The position numbers were made by a program, and so were the translations under genes. DNA of 64,000 bases from Lytechinus variegatus (lineage: Eukaryota > Echinodermata > Echinoidea > Temnopleuroida > Toxopneustidae): NCBI RefSeq assembly GCF_018143015.1, contig NC_054755.1, forward strand, positions 6,744,124-6,808,123, in the 5' to 3' direction. Below, piece after piece: positions 28,866 to 41,800 of this stretch. Each line of letters starts with the position of its first letter. The stretch's first letter is position 1. The notes under the pieces are model-generated. The model saw only the letters and a list, made by a program, of their open reading frames with translations. It did not search any database and was not told the DNA's origin.

Positions 28866-29332
28866 CAGGGAAGTTTACCCCGACAATAGGATTGCTTAAA
28901 AAAACCCAGAATGGATAAAAAATATTGATAGTTTTATGAAAATCCATCTAAGAATTGCATGTGAGAATTTTCTAAATTCATATTTAGTTATGTCACAGAT
29001 GAGGAGCTACTCCATACATTTTATTTTTTTTGTAAATGCAATTTTCTAAAAAAAATTGAAAGTGATTTTATTTGTGGGGTAGGTATATCACCAGACACAT
29101 CTTAAACCACCATCTATGAGAAAAATATTTAAATTCATTTCAAAATAATCAATTTATGGAATTTATATTACATGATAAATGGGGAAGCTGCTTGCATATG
29201 ACATCAAATAACTTGAAACAGCCATAACTCTTATTCTTCAACAGATATTGTCAAACCTTCAATATATATATTTTTTTTATTTTTCCTGCTATTTTTAAGA
29301 CCAACTGATTGTCGAGTCAACTTCCACTTTAT
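28866..29332. mobile_element. Family B foldback MITE, decayed copy
   Basis: CAGGGAAGTTTACCCCGACA at the left and GTCGAGTCAACTTCCACTTT at the right, with the CCTGCTATTTTTAAGACCAA internal block shared with 30778-31271 and 3246-3732. Confidence 0.7.
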
Positions 29333-29771
29333 GAATGTGAGAGCTACACCTTGAGATCAAATCAACTCGAATAAGAATTAAAGAAAATAAAAAGTATTCA
29401 CTTATTTATTTATATTAAAGAGAAATATTGGTAAACGCTTGACAATAATCCATCAAAGAATAAAAAGAGTCTTTGTGATGCATGCAAGCTACTGCTCCAT
29501 ATATCCTGCTCTATAAATTCAATTAATTTCCCATGTTTTACTGGTTGATAATGGCTGAAAATATTTTTCTCAAAAATGTTTATTGAAAGCGCAAGTAAAG
29601 TGATAATTCATTTTCTGAGAAACAGCTTATCACGGAATCTTATTAGATTACATTCATGTATCAGGGAGCTGGTCTTATGTGACATGACAATAACTAAAGA
29701 AAAATCCATTTCAAATATGTTCTATGAATCTAGTAATATTCTTACTCTCTCAAAGATAAAAATATTTATTG

Positions 29772-29924
29772 CAGGGGTGTGAGCAAGAACAAATTAAAAT
29801 AGCTGAAATTGCAAAAGCTCCTATACTTTTGTACAGACAAAAAACAAAGAATGCTGAAATAAGCTTGACAATTAAGAACAAATATAGCTGAAATCAGCTA
29901 AATAGCTGAACTCTCACACTTCTG
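29772..29924. mobile_element. CAGGGGTGTGA MITE (family D, copy 1), 6-bp target duplication
   Basis: Begins CAGGGGTGTGAGCAAGAAC and ends GAACTCTCACACTTCTG. TTATTG is found directly on both sides. Inside are repeated AGCTGAAAT blocks, as in the copy at 57993-58175. Confidence 0.85.
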
Positions 29925-30285
29925 TTATTGGTCAGAAACAAGCATAATTACATAAGCTCTCCACAAAATTAAGTTCAGCGACACACCTCTACGATTTTCA
30001 AGGTATTTTATTTACAAATATAATTTATAGCACATATTCACAATTCACACATTACTGTAAATTTGTCAAACTAACAGGCATGGCTTTGATAGCTTTACAT
30101 GACGCATCGTATCTACAGATATTTACAAAACATTGCATAGAGGCGATTACACCAATATATAAGAATTTGATCGTAAGGTCTTCTTAAAAAAAAAGTTATT
30201 CAAGTACAAGTAAACTTACATAATATAAAGTCAACCTACCATAGGTCAAATATTCACCTAAGTCAATGCAATTTTTAGACCAGGC

Positions 30286-30434
30286 CCCATAGCACAAAGG
30301 TTAGCGATTGATTGCTAGTTTGAAAGAACAATTCTGATTGGTTCCTGTTCAGTCTACTGAGCAAAATGCGCATGCAACGATGGTCTTGATTGGCCAATTC
30401 GTTTGCAATTGATCGCTAACACCTGTGTTACGGG
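30286..30434. repeat. CCCGTAACA-type MITE (family C, copy 3)
   Basis: CCCATAGCACAAAGGTTAGC at the left; GATCGCTAACACCTGTGTTACGGG at the right in inverted orientation; the centre (TGATTGGTTCCTGTTCAG) differs from the other copies. Confidence 0.75.
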
Positions 30435-30451
30435 TCGCTAATAATGCAACA

Positions 30452-30742
30452 CGTGAGCTATATAATAATAATAATAATAATATAGGATATTTATATTGCG
30501 CACATATCCACCTTGTTAGGTGCTCAAGGCGCTCCTATATTACCCGGCTAAGCTAGGCGTTCATAGCGCACACAGCTTCTTAAGGAATTACTTCCTACCG
30601 GTACCCATTTACCTCACCTGGGTCGAGTGCAGCACATCGTGGATCAGTTTCTTGCTGAAGGAAATTACGCCATGGCTGGGATTCGAACCCACGACCCTCT
30701 GTTTCAAAGTCCGAAGACTAATCCACTGGGCCACAACGCTCC
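30452..30742 (-). mobile_element. tRNA-derived SINE, minus orientation
   Basis: Read on the minus strand: GAGCGTTGTGGCCCAGTGG, TTAGTCTTCGGACTTTGAAA, B box GGGTTCGAATCCC, CCTTCAGCAAGAAACTG, GTGCTGCACTCGACCCAGG, tail ending in (TTA)n. It shares the TTAGTCTTCGGACTTTGAAA head with 33160-33440, defining a subfamily different from 14866-15134. Confidence 0.88.
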
Positions 30743-30777
30743 ACGTTATATGTACCTCAATTTCTCTTAAGTTAAAG

Positions 30778-31271
30778 GGGAAGTTCACCCTGAAGAAAAC
30801 TTTGTTGTAATAATAGCAGAAAAAATAGTAAAAAATATTGGTGAAGGTTTGAGGAAAATCCGTTAAAGAGTAAGAAAGTTATTAGAGTTCAAAATTTTGG
30901 ATTTGTGACGTCATAAACGAGCAGCTGCCCCATGTGTTATGTAATATAAAATGCATGAATTTCAAATTTTGTATGGTTCCTGATGACTTAATTTTGTTTT
31001 CTTATCATGATCGGGTGTGAAATGATTTGTCTATTGATATACAAAAGTTACAGTGAAAACCATTTTCAATTTTCTGAGAAAATGACATTTCATTGATTTT
31101 TTACCATTCGCTTTGTAGGAATGCTGCTCGCATATGACGTCACAAATCAAATAATTGAAATTCTAATAACTTTTTAATTATTTGATGAATTTTTCTCAAA
31201 CCTTTGGCAATATTTTTTATTATTTTTTCTGCTATTTTTACAATAAACTTTTTGTCAGGGTGAACTTCCCC
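30778..31271. mobile_element. Family B foldback MITE, full copy with TTAA on both sides
   Basis: TTAA, then AGGGGAAGTTCACCCTGAAG at the left; CAGGGTGAACTTCCCCT then TTAA at the right. Arms include TGTGACGTCATAAACGAGCA and TGCTCGCATATGACGTCACA as further inverted blocks. Length about 494 bp; related to 3246-3732. Confidence 0.88.
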
Positions 31272-32569
31272 TTTAAGTTATACATATTTCTATGGTCTCA
31301 AAGATTCAGCTAAATCAAACATACCTGTATAACAAGACAGCTAGAATCCTATCTAACATGTTAACATGAAGAAGACACAGAATAACAAACTTCTTCTTGA
31401 AAAACTATTTGATATCAAATGTACCCACTTTTAGCCCACAAGGTAAAGTATATTTTGGACGGTTTCAAGGACAATGGGTGGTTTCAAGTACAATGTTGGT
31501 GCTAATGTTTTTGCTTGTTATGGAAGCACAATTCCAGTTGCCTTCCCTTGCTCCAATAACTATTCAGAGTTTGCAAACATGATCCAAATCACATTAATCG
31601 ATAGCTGACACCTATAGTGAACTACATCCCAGGAAAGCTTCGTTGGAAGTTTGGTGCGTGTCCTGATGACAGAATCAGCGCAAAACCAACAACAAATGAT
31701 CAACATCGGACTTAAAATCACCCAATGAAATGTTGAATCACACACACAAGTATCAAGGTTTGCTTTATGATGAATACATTTTCAAAGAGATGGCAATCTG
31801 AAAGATATATAATTTTCAAGTCTGACTGACAAATAATTACAAGCCCACTTGGACCGTCTGACTTTTCTTTCATTAATTACATTCTAATACATAATATATA
31901 ATCAAGGTTTTTATTAATGGCTGTTTGCACTTGCACATCTACTAACCTAGACATATTGGCAGGTGTAACAACGGTATAAAAACTGTAACAAAGATTGGTC
32001 CACAATGTATATCACAATGTCATTGTTCAGAAAGCCCAATAGGTATATAACACTCCATTATCATGCATCTGACTATTAAAAATAATTATTATATGAATCA
32101 GAGTAGGATTATCCCTGCAAGAAACATACAGAATTAACATACAATGTGCCTCAGAAAATGTGGAACAATGGATTCACGATACTTTGCTTTCAAAATGATA
32201 TATTTTTTTTTGTTCTATCATTAGTTAAAGCATCTTCTATCGAAGACAATATATTTTTTGGGAAGACAAAGTACTTAAAGTCCATTGTTATGCTTTTTCT
32301 TGAACACCCTGTAAAAGTGTTAAATGGAAAACGATTTACAATTACATGGGAGGAACCCTAATTGCAGACTATAGAGGAGTTCTAAAGAATGGAAACACAC
32401 ACACTGTCCAGACTTGGAATGGTACTTTAATTTGGAACAGGATCTATTTTTCAATTGGACCTCATTGGAATTCAGAACAGGAACTGTCCTACAGGGAAGC
32501 AGCAGAAGGATTTTGTTCTGCTAGATAGACTAGATGGGTTAGTGCTTTTTCTACTGCATCCAGAGAGAG

Positions 32570-32716
32570 CTGGGGAACCTTTCATGAAACAAATAGTTAT
32601 TTTTTACAGACCATAGTTACAAGCTACTGGAATCCTTGAATCTGATTGGCTCAGAGCACATTAGTCAGTGTGAATCACTGACTATTAGTGTCATGAAATG
32701 ACCCCCCCCCCTGTTT
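32570..32716. repeat. TTTCATGAA-type MITE downstream of XRRA1
   Basis: GGGGAACCTTTCATGAAAC at the left, GTCATGAAATGACCCCCC at the right, with the shared core AAGCTACTGGAATCCTTG and TCTGATTGGCT. Confidence 0.7.
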
Positions 32717-32850
32717 TATAACTTAGAACTAGGAACTATTCTATAATTATGACCCAAATTTTGGTTTAAAGTTAAGATTATGGACCATCCTAAAGATGTG
32801 ATTATAGAGAGATCTCAAGGCTAGTTTTTAGTCATGGTCCAAGACCTGGT

Positions 32851-35800
32851 CTATTCTGCAACAATCTCCTTCGTCTGGTGTCTTGAGGACTGGGATGACT
32901 GCATGGTCCTCTCAATCCGTTCCAGGTCCTGCAACATCGAGTCTATCTGTTCGTCCTCTTCCTGTTTATCTTTCATGGAAGCGTTGCGGACAGCGCTGTA
33001 TTTGTTCTGAATCTGAGGGGGGCAAACAAAACACAGTAATAACAGGTTGAATTATTGTTAACGGTGATAATATCACAATGAAGGTGGAGTGAGGGGGAGT
33101 GTTCCATGAACATTTTTGTGACTTTCTCTGAATGATTTCCTCTCAGCCAATCAGATGCAAGAGCGTTGTGGCCCAGTGGATTAGTCTTCGGACTTTGAAA
33201 CAGAGGGTCGTGGGTTCTAATCCCAGCCATGGCATAATTTCCTTCAGCAAGAAATTTATCCACATTGTGCTGCACTCGACCCAGGTGAGGTGAATGGGTA
33301 CCCGGTAAGAAGAAATTCCTCGAATGCCCGAGCGCCCGATCAAGGTAGCCGTGCTAAAGCCGGGGTAATAATAGCAGGGCCTGCTGGGAGAACAGTTTTC
33401 GGAACTAAAGTGGCTACCCTGGGTAAATATTATTATTAAGAATTTTCAGTAGCTTGTAACATCTCATGGTGCAGATCACTGACAAAACTTTTCATGAATC
33501 ACTCACAGGATTCGTGTACATATGTGGTGTCTTTTTAAAATCATTTTCACAAAATGAGAAAATCTAAACGACATTCAGCTCAATCAAAACTGAGAGTATT
33601 CTGGTATTCAGATCTACCCTTTTTATGACATTTGATTAATGTTGTCACACAGTCAAAAAAAAATTTCCCCAAAAATGCATTTTATCAGCTTGATCTTTGA
33701 CTGTTCGATAGCTTTCCATCCAATCTTTACCAGTGAATGTTCATAATATACAATATCAAATTTTAGCCAGCCAGAAATCTATTGACTACAGCGCAGTAGC
33801 TTTACAACTCCATTAGCCCACTCAAACCAGCCTTCTCTCATCTACTCAGGAGTCCCTAACCTCTCCAACTCAAGTCAGCATTCTACTCAAGCCTCTCATC
33901 TTGCCTACTAGTCAAGCTTTTCTACTCTTTCTGGGAGAGGGGGGGGGGGGGGGTGTTTCATGAAGGTTGTCAGCACTGACTAAATTGTCGGTGCTGACAA
34001 TTTCAGTGAAATCCTTGGTTTTGATTGGCTGTGAGGCACTAGACTTTGACTGTTACTATGGTAACTGTCGGAGAAAGTCAACTTGTCAGTGCTGACAACT
34101 TTCATGAAACGCTCCCCTGGTTTACAATCCTTTCACGGACTATACTACTTTCCGAAAGATACTCTACTTTCCAGCTATCACTTTCTTGCCTTTCAATTCT
34201 ACCTCTGTCCACTTTTCTTAGTCCTTTCAGCACTTGACACATGGTGCACAACAAACTACTCCCGCGATTAAAAATAAATTACCTCTTCAAGGAGTCTTGT
34301 GACCTGAGGGAATTCTTTCATCTTCTCTTTATCAGCTAAGATCTCTCCTAGATTCTGTTCTACATATGTTTCTCTCTTCTTCATCACATCAAGGATACCA
34401 CTAAGCTTCTCGGCCTTGGACGGGTGATGAGGCTTCCCAGGAACTTTGCTCTGAAAGGAGAAAAAGGTTAATCATGATGACACTTACAGTGCAAGAACCC
34501 TCTTCATCACAACTGCAACCATTGGAATTATCATCATCATCATCCTTGTCACCATCATCATCATCATAACCACAACCATCATCATCATCACAAACAGCAC
34601 CATCATCATCATCACCATCATCCAGTTATTACCTTTTGATACGCTTTAAATGGCTTCTGAACCCTCTGCAGATCAACCTTGTTCTCTCCGTACACCGTTG
34701 AATGCTTCAACGCCAGACGCAACGACCTCAAATTGCTCTGGATATCAGGGGCGGTGTACACTTCCGGGTCATCGGGCGCGTCGTAGAAGACCTCGTAACC
34801 TTTGAACTTCTGCGGGACGTCCATGGAGTAGGCAGCACTGTCGACCCTTGGTTTCCTAATCTTAGGTTTGTCTGGAGGTCTCGGGGCTTGTGAAGGAGGC
34901 TTTGGTGTGAGTCTCTCGTGTTTGGAAACCTCATCCTCTGGTTGCTCATCAACCTAGAGGAAATATCAAGTAAAAGGAGATGAGAAATTCAATCATAAAG
35001 TTCAACACAAGATTTCGCCCAAGACTTGCACTTCTTGCATTTTTTCGCATTCAAAAACAAAATTATAATGATCTCATATTAACTTCTACATGTATCATTT
35101 TGTTTGGTGAAGATATCAACAAATCATTTTTTTATTATTTTGACTATTTCCCCTTCAGTAAGTTGATGAATTTCCTATTTCACAACAAACATAACTTCAT
35201 ATCGTAGATACTTATAGATACTGTACTTGTATTGTATTGTATGTATTCATTTCATTTCACACATTTTTTCATTTTTGGCAGGTGTTAAGTTACCAAAATC
35301 AAACAGATTTAAACACTAATCTACCTGTGTCAAAAAGACTGGTTCATCTGCATCCTTATCCTTGGCCTTAGGTTCAGGTCTAGGTTCATCCTCAGCATCA
35401 GATCCACCAAAGCTCTCCTCCGTCCAGGACTTAGTCCTCTCCATCCTCTCCTCTTGATCCTGCGCCTCCCTATCACGCAATTGATCGGTCCCATCTTGGG
35501 TGTGCTGTATGGGTGGTAGAGGCTGGGAGGATGGGCGAGTCCTTTCCTCTCTGGAGGGGTGTTTCGATTGCTTTGGAGGAGGGGTCTGGGAAGTGGTCGG
35601 TTTGGAGTCTGGATGTGGACCTTCAAGCATCAGCTGCAGTGGCTTCTTGGGAATGGGTGGAACTATCTCTGCTACCTGCATCACAAAAAAAAAAAAATAA
35701 CTATTAAGAAAACAATTTAACACATCATTTCATATTGTAAATCAACGAAAATATAACATTACAGAGAATTATTGTATTTCAGGTTATCTTCAGATTACTA

Positions 35801-38800
35801 AAACCAGGGATGACTCTTCATTGAATCATCATATCGCCAATGCTTACATGGGTTACATGTGCACTCTGTATTCCTATGCCAACATGCTCAAAAGTACAAA
35901 AAGTGCTTCGAAAGCAAAAGAGCATGACAGGACTCTATATTTTTGGAAATATTTGGGAGGTGTACAATCTCGTATACAAAGATACCACACACAGATAAGG
36001 CCTTGACTGACCTTGACTGTTTGATTCTTAGTGATCATCATAAACAAACTCACCTTTCTATGCGGTTTATTGGGTACCACCACAGGTGGTTTGGGTACCA
36101 TGCTAGGCTTCCTCCTGACCATACGTATACCAAGCCGACTGGTGAGGTACCGCTTGAGGAGGGGTGGGTCACCGCTGTTAAGGGTGGTGAGGGGGTTGTT
36201 GTGGATGATGAGTTCCTGAAGCATGGGCCAAGCGGCCACTCCTAGGAGACCTTCTTCCTCTGAAATCTAGAGGAGAGAGGAAGGGAAGGGATTGTCATGA
36301 TACTCATCATTATTGAAATATGATTGAAAGACAGTTGCCAATCAAGAAAGGTCAAAGACTTTATCACTAACATATTCATTTTCATTGCCATCACTGCTGC
36401 TATGACGGTAAACTGCCTCGTGGTCTACACTCCCTTCACCTACTTTCTGTTGGTCTCATCCAACATAACCTTATCCCTTTTCATCTTCTAATCATTTGGT
36501 CTGACTTTCATTTACCCCATCCATTACCACATTCTTTAATTTCCAACTAGGCTAACTTGGTCTTAAGACAATTATCATATTTTTGGTTGAACTGATTATG
36601 AACCAAATTTTAATTTCATTGAGTACATAATAAATAGATAAATACATGTAAGTGGAAATTAAAACTGGGCATTAGACTAAATGATAATCAGAATCAGCAA
36701 GTACGTGTAACTGATCAAGTGTAGTTTAGAAAGAATATGGCAATTAGAATAAATTTATAGTAGACCAAATAGGTTTAGACCTATCTCAGAAGTAGACCCA
36801 CTGCAGGCAAAGAGAATGTAAACCTCCACCCCCCACAACCAACACACTCACCTCTAATCTGTATGGAAACCTACCTTATTATAAGCTAGACTAAGCGATG
36901 TAAGCTCAGGAAATGGAGGAGGGAGTTTGTTCATTTCACCATCCAGGACATGAGAAGCATCAAAGAGGTCTCCTTCCTCCTCTATGTCATCGAGGAGGTT
37001 TGATATCTCAGAGGCAGCTCCTTTTCCTAATTAAAATCAACCATAGAGGAGAGGTTATAACAACTTCCTTTCATTAATGAAGATGACATTAACAAAAAAT
37101 ATAAATGATCATTACAATGATTATAATCACTATTGTCATCTTAATCATCATCAATGCAGCATCACCACTCTCATTGTTTCTGGAGTCGTCTAGTGATCAT
37201 CAGCATTGCCGTTATCATCATTGATGTCATCAGCATCATCATCACCACTACCATCACTAGTATCATCGGCATTACCATCAACATCAAAAACATTTGTAGT
37301 CATCACTATCACCATTATCATAATCATCACCATCATCAAAATCATCATTCTCATCATTGCTGGCATTATCATCATTACAATCATCATCATCATGAAAATC
37401 ATATCTTCATTTTCATCATCAGTATAGTATTTCATCACAGCTAAAACACATCTAGCACACTTGCCATCAAGATCATTAAAAATTCCTATAAAAAGAGAAA
37501 AGTAAGTGTGTACCTAGCTCACTGCCCTGAGGGGTGGTTTCCTCGCTACGCTCCTCCTGATCCTCCTTCCTGGCCCCGCCCTTTTTCCGTCCCTTCCCGG
37601 ACCGGGGTCGACCCTTGCGTAACGTAGAGTCTGATAAACTGTCTACAGCAACCAAGCGACCACTCAAGGCTTTTAGATGTGGCACAAACACAATCTCATT
37701 CTTGTCAAGGTTGAGTTGTCGCAGTCTATTAAAGAGAGAGCATGAGGAAGATGAAAGAGCGGAAGAGAGAGAGAGAGAGGGGGACAGAAAAAAAGGGAAA
37801 ATGCAAATTAGAACCACAAACACACATCTACTGAGTTGATACAATAGCGTAGAGGAGCACTGCAGGAAGTTTCATGGACAAGTGTTATAAGCTACTGAAA
37901 TCCTTGCATCTGATTGGCTGAGAGCTAATTTGTCAATGGAATCACTGACTATTTGTTTCATGAAACTCTCCCCTGAAAGTAGTATTGGGTACATTTGCTC
38001 CTAAAGTAAGATATCAGGACTTCTGAGATTAAGATTATAAAGATTAAGAATATGATAAAGATTATTCTGCCAAACATTTAAGTGCTAGATCAAGATTATT
38101 ATGCCAAAAGATAAAGACTGAAATGAAGATTATTATGCCAAAGATTTAAGAATGAGATCAAGATTACTATGCAGAAGAACAAGACCAGTCTTGGTATACC
38201 CAACAATGTTGGTAAACAAAATGCTTTGATAACACTATCAAAAGTTTGGCTGCTTGATTTCCTTCAGCTACATTGTAGAGTTAAGTGGTTCAGACACCCA
38301 CCAAACTAAAGATGAGGTAAATGGTGAAAACTGGGATACTTACTTTTTAAGTCCTGCTAGACTGGAGAATGTGGCAAGATCATGCAAGTTATTGTCGTCT
38401 AGATTGAGTATCTCCAGTTTAGAAAACCTTGGTATTCGACTGGACTCAGAGTTACTGAAAATAAAGAGGCAAATTAAGTTATCAATTTAGCTATTGTATG
38501 CAAAATTGTATACACGAAAATGGTTAGAATGGTTAGAAGGCAAGCGAGAATCAATATGGCAAGATCATGCAAGTTATTGTCGTCTAGATTGAGTATCTCC
38601 AGTTTAGAAAACCTTGGTATTCGACTGGACTCAGAGTTACTGAAAATAAAGAGGCAAATTAAGTTATCAATTTAGCTATTGTATGCAAAATTGTATACAG
38701 GAAAATGGTTAGAAGGTATGAAAACTTTATAAATTCTCTGAAAAAGTGTGTCTTTTCAGCACTTTGTAGTTAGTTAGAATCACTGACCCAGTGCATCTTT

Positions 38801-41800
38801 CTTTCTCATTCCCCCTTTCAATATAAAAGTCAACAGAGACATGCAATCTCTCTTTGTTTTAAATGTGTTACACCAAAAACGTTTTTATTACAATTGTACA
38901 AGACAACCTAACTGCAACATCAAGCAAAAATAAATATATTCTAAAATAAAATCAATCTTGGCACAGTCAGGGGGAAAGAGATAGCTTATAAATAAAGACA
39001 TTTATAAACAAAATAATAAAGCTTCAATTTGAAAAGAATATTTACAGTGAGATAAAGAAGTTGGCTTGGGCATCATTTGAATTTGAAAATGGGTTCTGAT
39101 TATTTGACACATCAAAGGGGAAACCCTGACAAAAGTCTGTTGTAAAAATACTAGAAAAGATAATACAAAATATTGGTGGAGGTTTGAGGAAAATCCATCA
39201 AAGATTAAGAAAGTAGAATGATAAGATGTTAAGATCATAATAAATAATGAAATCATAACCTGAATGCATATTACATTGGGCATACAGACCCTTATTGTAT
39301 AACATTTAGAAGTAAAATCATAAGTTCATAGAATAATTAATAATCAATGAATATCATGAAGCAAGTTCAACTCTAGGCCAGGTTTCATAAAAAGGTCAAA
39401 CTCAAATTATAGAAATATCTGGCACATGCACCCATGGCCAATCGAATTGCAGGATTACAGAAGCTTCTACCATCAGCATGGTAACTTGCGATTTATCAGT
39501 TTTATATGAAACAGGGTCCTAGCTACACACATGTAACTGCACTCTCCCATCAAACCTGGCCACATCAGAACTGAAGAGGGCAGTATACCAGAAAGGGGCT
39601 GACATCAACAGTAATTGATGCTGTGATATAGATACAAATTACTGGAGAAACCAGCCCTTCCTGGCATACCATAGGTGCGTTGATGACATCATGCTGTCCA
39701 TCCCCAATCATCAGGAACATGAAGACGCTGAAATGCATCTGATTTTCGATGATAAACTTCCTTGTTGCAATTACAGCTGAGAAGTCATTGCAGCACTAGT
39801 ATACTAGGTAGCTCCCAAATTTTCCAAGCCCACATTTCAAGAGTTGCTTGCTGACAAAATCTTTTTTAGAGAAATATTTAGGAGGTTTTGAACAAACAGT
39901 TAGTTTGCACACTGAACCCAGGACCTAGTGGTCAACATTTCACTGAACCATATAGGGTCCTTACCTTATTTGTACTTTGAACGGTTTGCCCATCTCCTGA
40001 GGTAATGATCTAAGCTGGTTCCCTGTGAGGTAAAGGACTCGCAGGTTGGTGAGGAGGCCAAGATTACCCACGTCATCCTTGGAAAGATTGTTGTGTGAAA
40101 GGTCCAATACCTACAATGAAAAAAGTAAAGGTAAACAAAGACATGAAAGAGTTAAGCTTTAAAATATTGTTGTGTCAAAGGTCCAATATCTACCACAATG
40201 AAAAAAGTATCCATCTTTCTACGAAAGAGTGTTGTGTGAAGGGTCCAATATACGACAATGAAAAAGGGTAGCTGAAAGGGAAACATAATGCTGTGATTTT
40301 CAGATATTTTTCCCTTTTTATAGTACCCCGTATTCTGGAATTATGATATTCAACTTGCCTTGAAATACAGAAAAGGTACTTTCCTTTTCCACAAAGTATT
40401 CAACTAGACTCAGTGAGAAATCCAATTACATTCATGAGAATATTGAGAAACATCAAAGTTTTGATCTATCCACAGCTACCAAGAAATTAAGAGTATAAAG
40501 TTCAGAAAAAAAACCCTTTACAATCAAACTATATATCCTAAGAATATGATGTTAAGTCATGCATTCCTTGGAAGCTTTTCTAAAGCAGATCATGAGTACT
40601 TGCCCTAAAAAAAGCAGAGAGTAATAAATCATAATTTGAAGAAAAGAGTCTTAAGACTTGGTGTGTAAATCTTGATCCAGACAAGGAATGAAAAATTGAT
40701 TGTCAAAGCTGAATAAAGACTAGATTCAGTCCAACCATTAAATTGTTATCAATTATCTACTGCTAAAAACAGATCTAAATACAATCAAATAACAGAACCT
40801 TAGTTACTACGAAGCTTTTGTCTGCAAAATTGAAGGGTGCAAGCAATAATTCACCAATCTTAAAAATAAGAAAAGATGCACATTTCTCTGAAGAGGAAAT
40901 GATCAGCAGTCTCTGATAACTTTTGTAATGCAGACCCATGTAAGCTCATCTTGAGCTAATCTCATACATAATATATTTGAAGAACATCTGGGAATCAGAT
41001 CTTCACAAAATGAAAAGACGAACATTTGTCTGAAAATGAAGGAAAGATTAGGAGTTACACAATCATAAAGCAGATCTCATGTGAATTATAATTTTGAGCT
41101 GTTCCCATATAAACAATTGAAGAAGAACTGGAAATTAGATCACAACATACCAATCCAAACCACAAATCACAAGTTGGTGACACTGCAGTTGTGTGGAATC
41201 AATCAACAAAAATCCAAGTCAAATCACCGCCTATTTGAACATGTTAGAGCTAGATATGAGTGAAGTACGAGAACATCCACAACTCTTCCACTACTTATAA
41301 GAGTATGCCTTGCAAATGACATACAGATTTCTACCGTTGGATAGGTTGGCTCACTTTATACCTCTGTGGGGGAGGGGGTTTGTAGGAAAAACAATCAAGA
41401 GAGATAGAGGATCATCATCAAAACAAAAGCAATGGAAAACCCCTGGATAGTCCCCCATTGAAGAGAGCATATAGATCATAAATGGGACAATAGCTACAGG
41501 TGTACTCAGGTGTGGAGGATGAACTTGGCAGGGGAGTTGGGCGGTATTCAGATTTGGATCTCCCGCGGCCGGGACACAAAGGGAGCTAGAAATGGCGCGC
41601 AAGACCCCCCAGCGAGAAGAGACGCTGTACCCCTGACAATGGGCTTCACAGGAGACAATAGCTCTACATGTAAATGGAACAGCAATGGAAAGATTCATTT
41701 CATAGTATAATATTATGTGAATAGTGTTAGATGATAGGGGTGGAGTTTATAATTTGGTATGTTTCCTTAATGAGTTTACATTTTCCTATGTTTTTTATTT

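Larger units (their letters stand above)
26281..32850. other. Intergenic spacer between convergent kinase and XRRA1 genes
   Basis: The two genes converge here. I find no coding exon; ORFs are short and AT-rich. Contents are repeats: 27477-27682, 28866-29332, 29772-29924, 30286-30434, a SINE at 30452-30742, 30778-31271 and 32570-32716. The XRRA1 3' UTR presumably extends left of 32851; a minus-strand AATAAA is seen near 31905-31910. Confidence 0.6.

Noticed and set aside
30520..30810. 96-residue ORF with SFLLKEITPWLGFEPTT-like peptide
   Set aside because: This peptide is the reverse reading of the SINE body and appears again at 33143-33343; it is a repeat-derived frame and not a gene.
41351..41698. 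115-residue minus-strand ORF in XRRA1 intron 4
   Set aside because: Open on both strands over a local GC-rich block; no recognisable domain and it does not fit the XRRA1 exon phases, which close without it.
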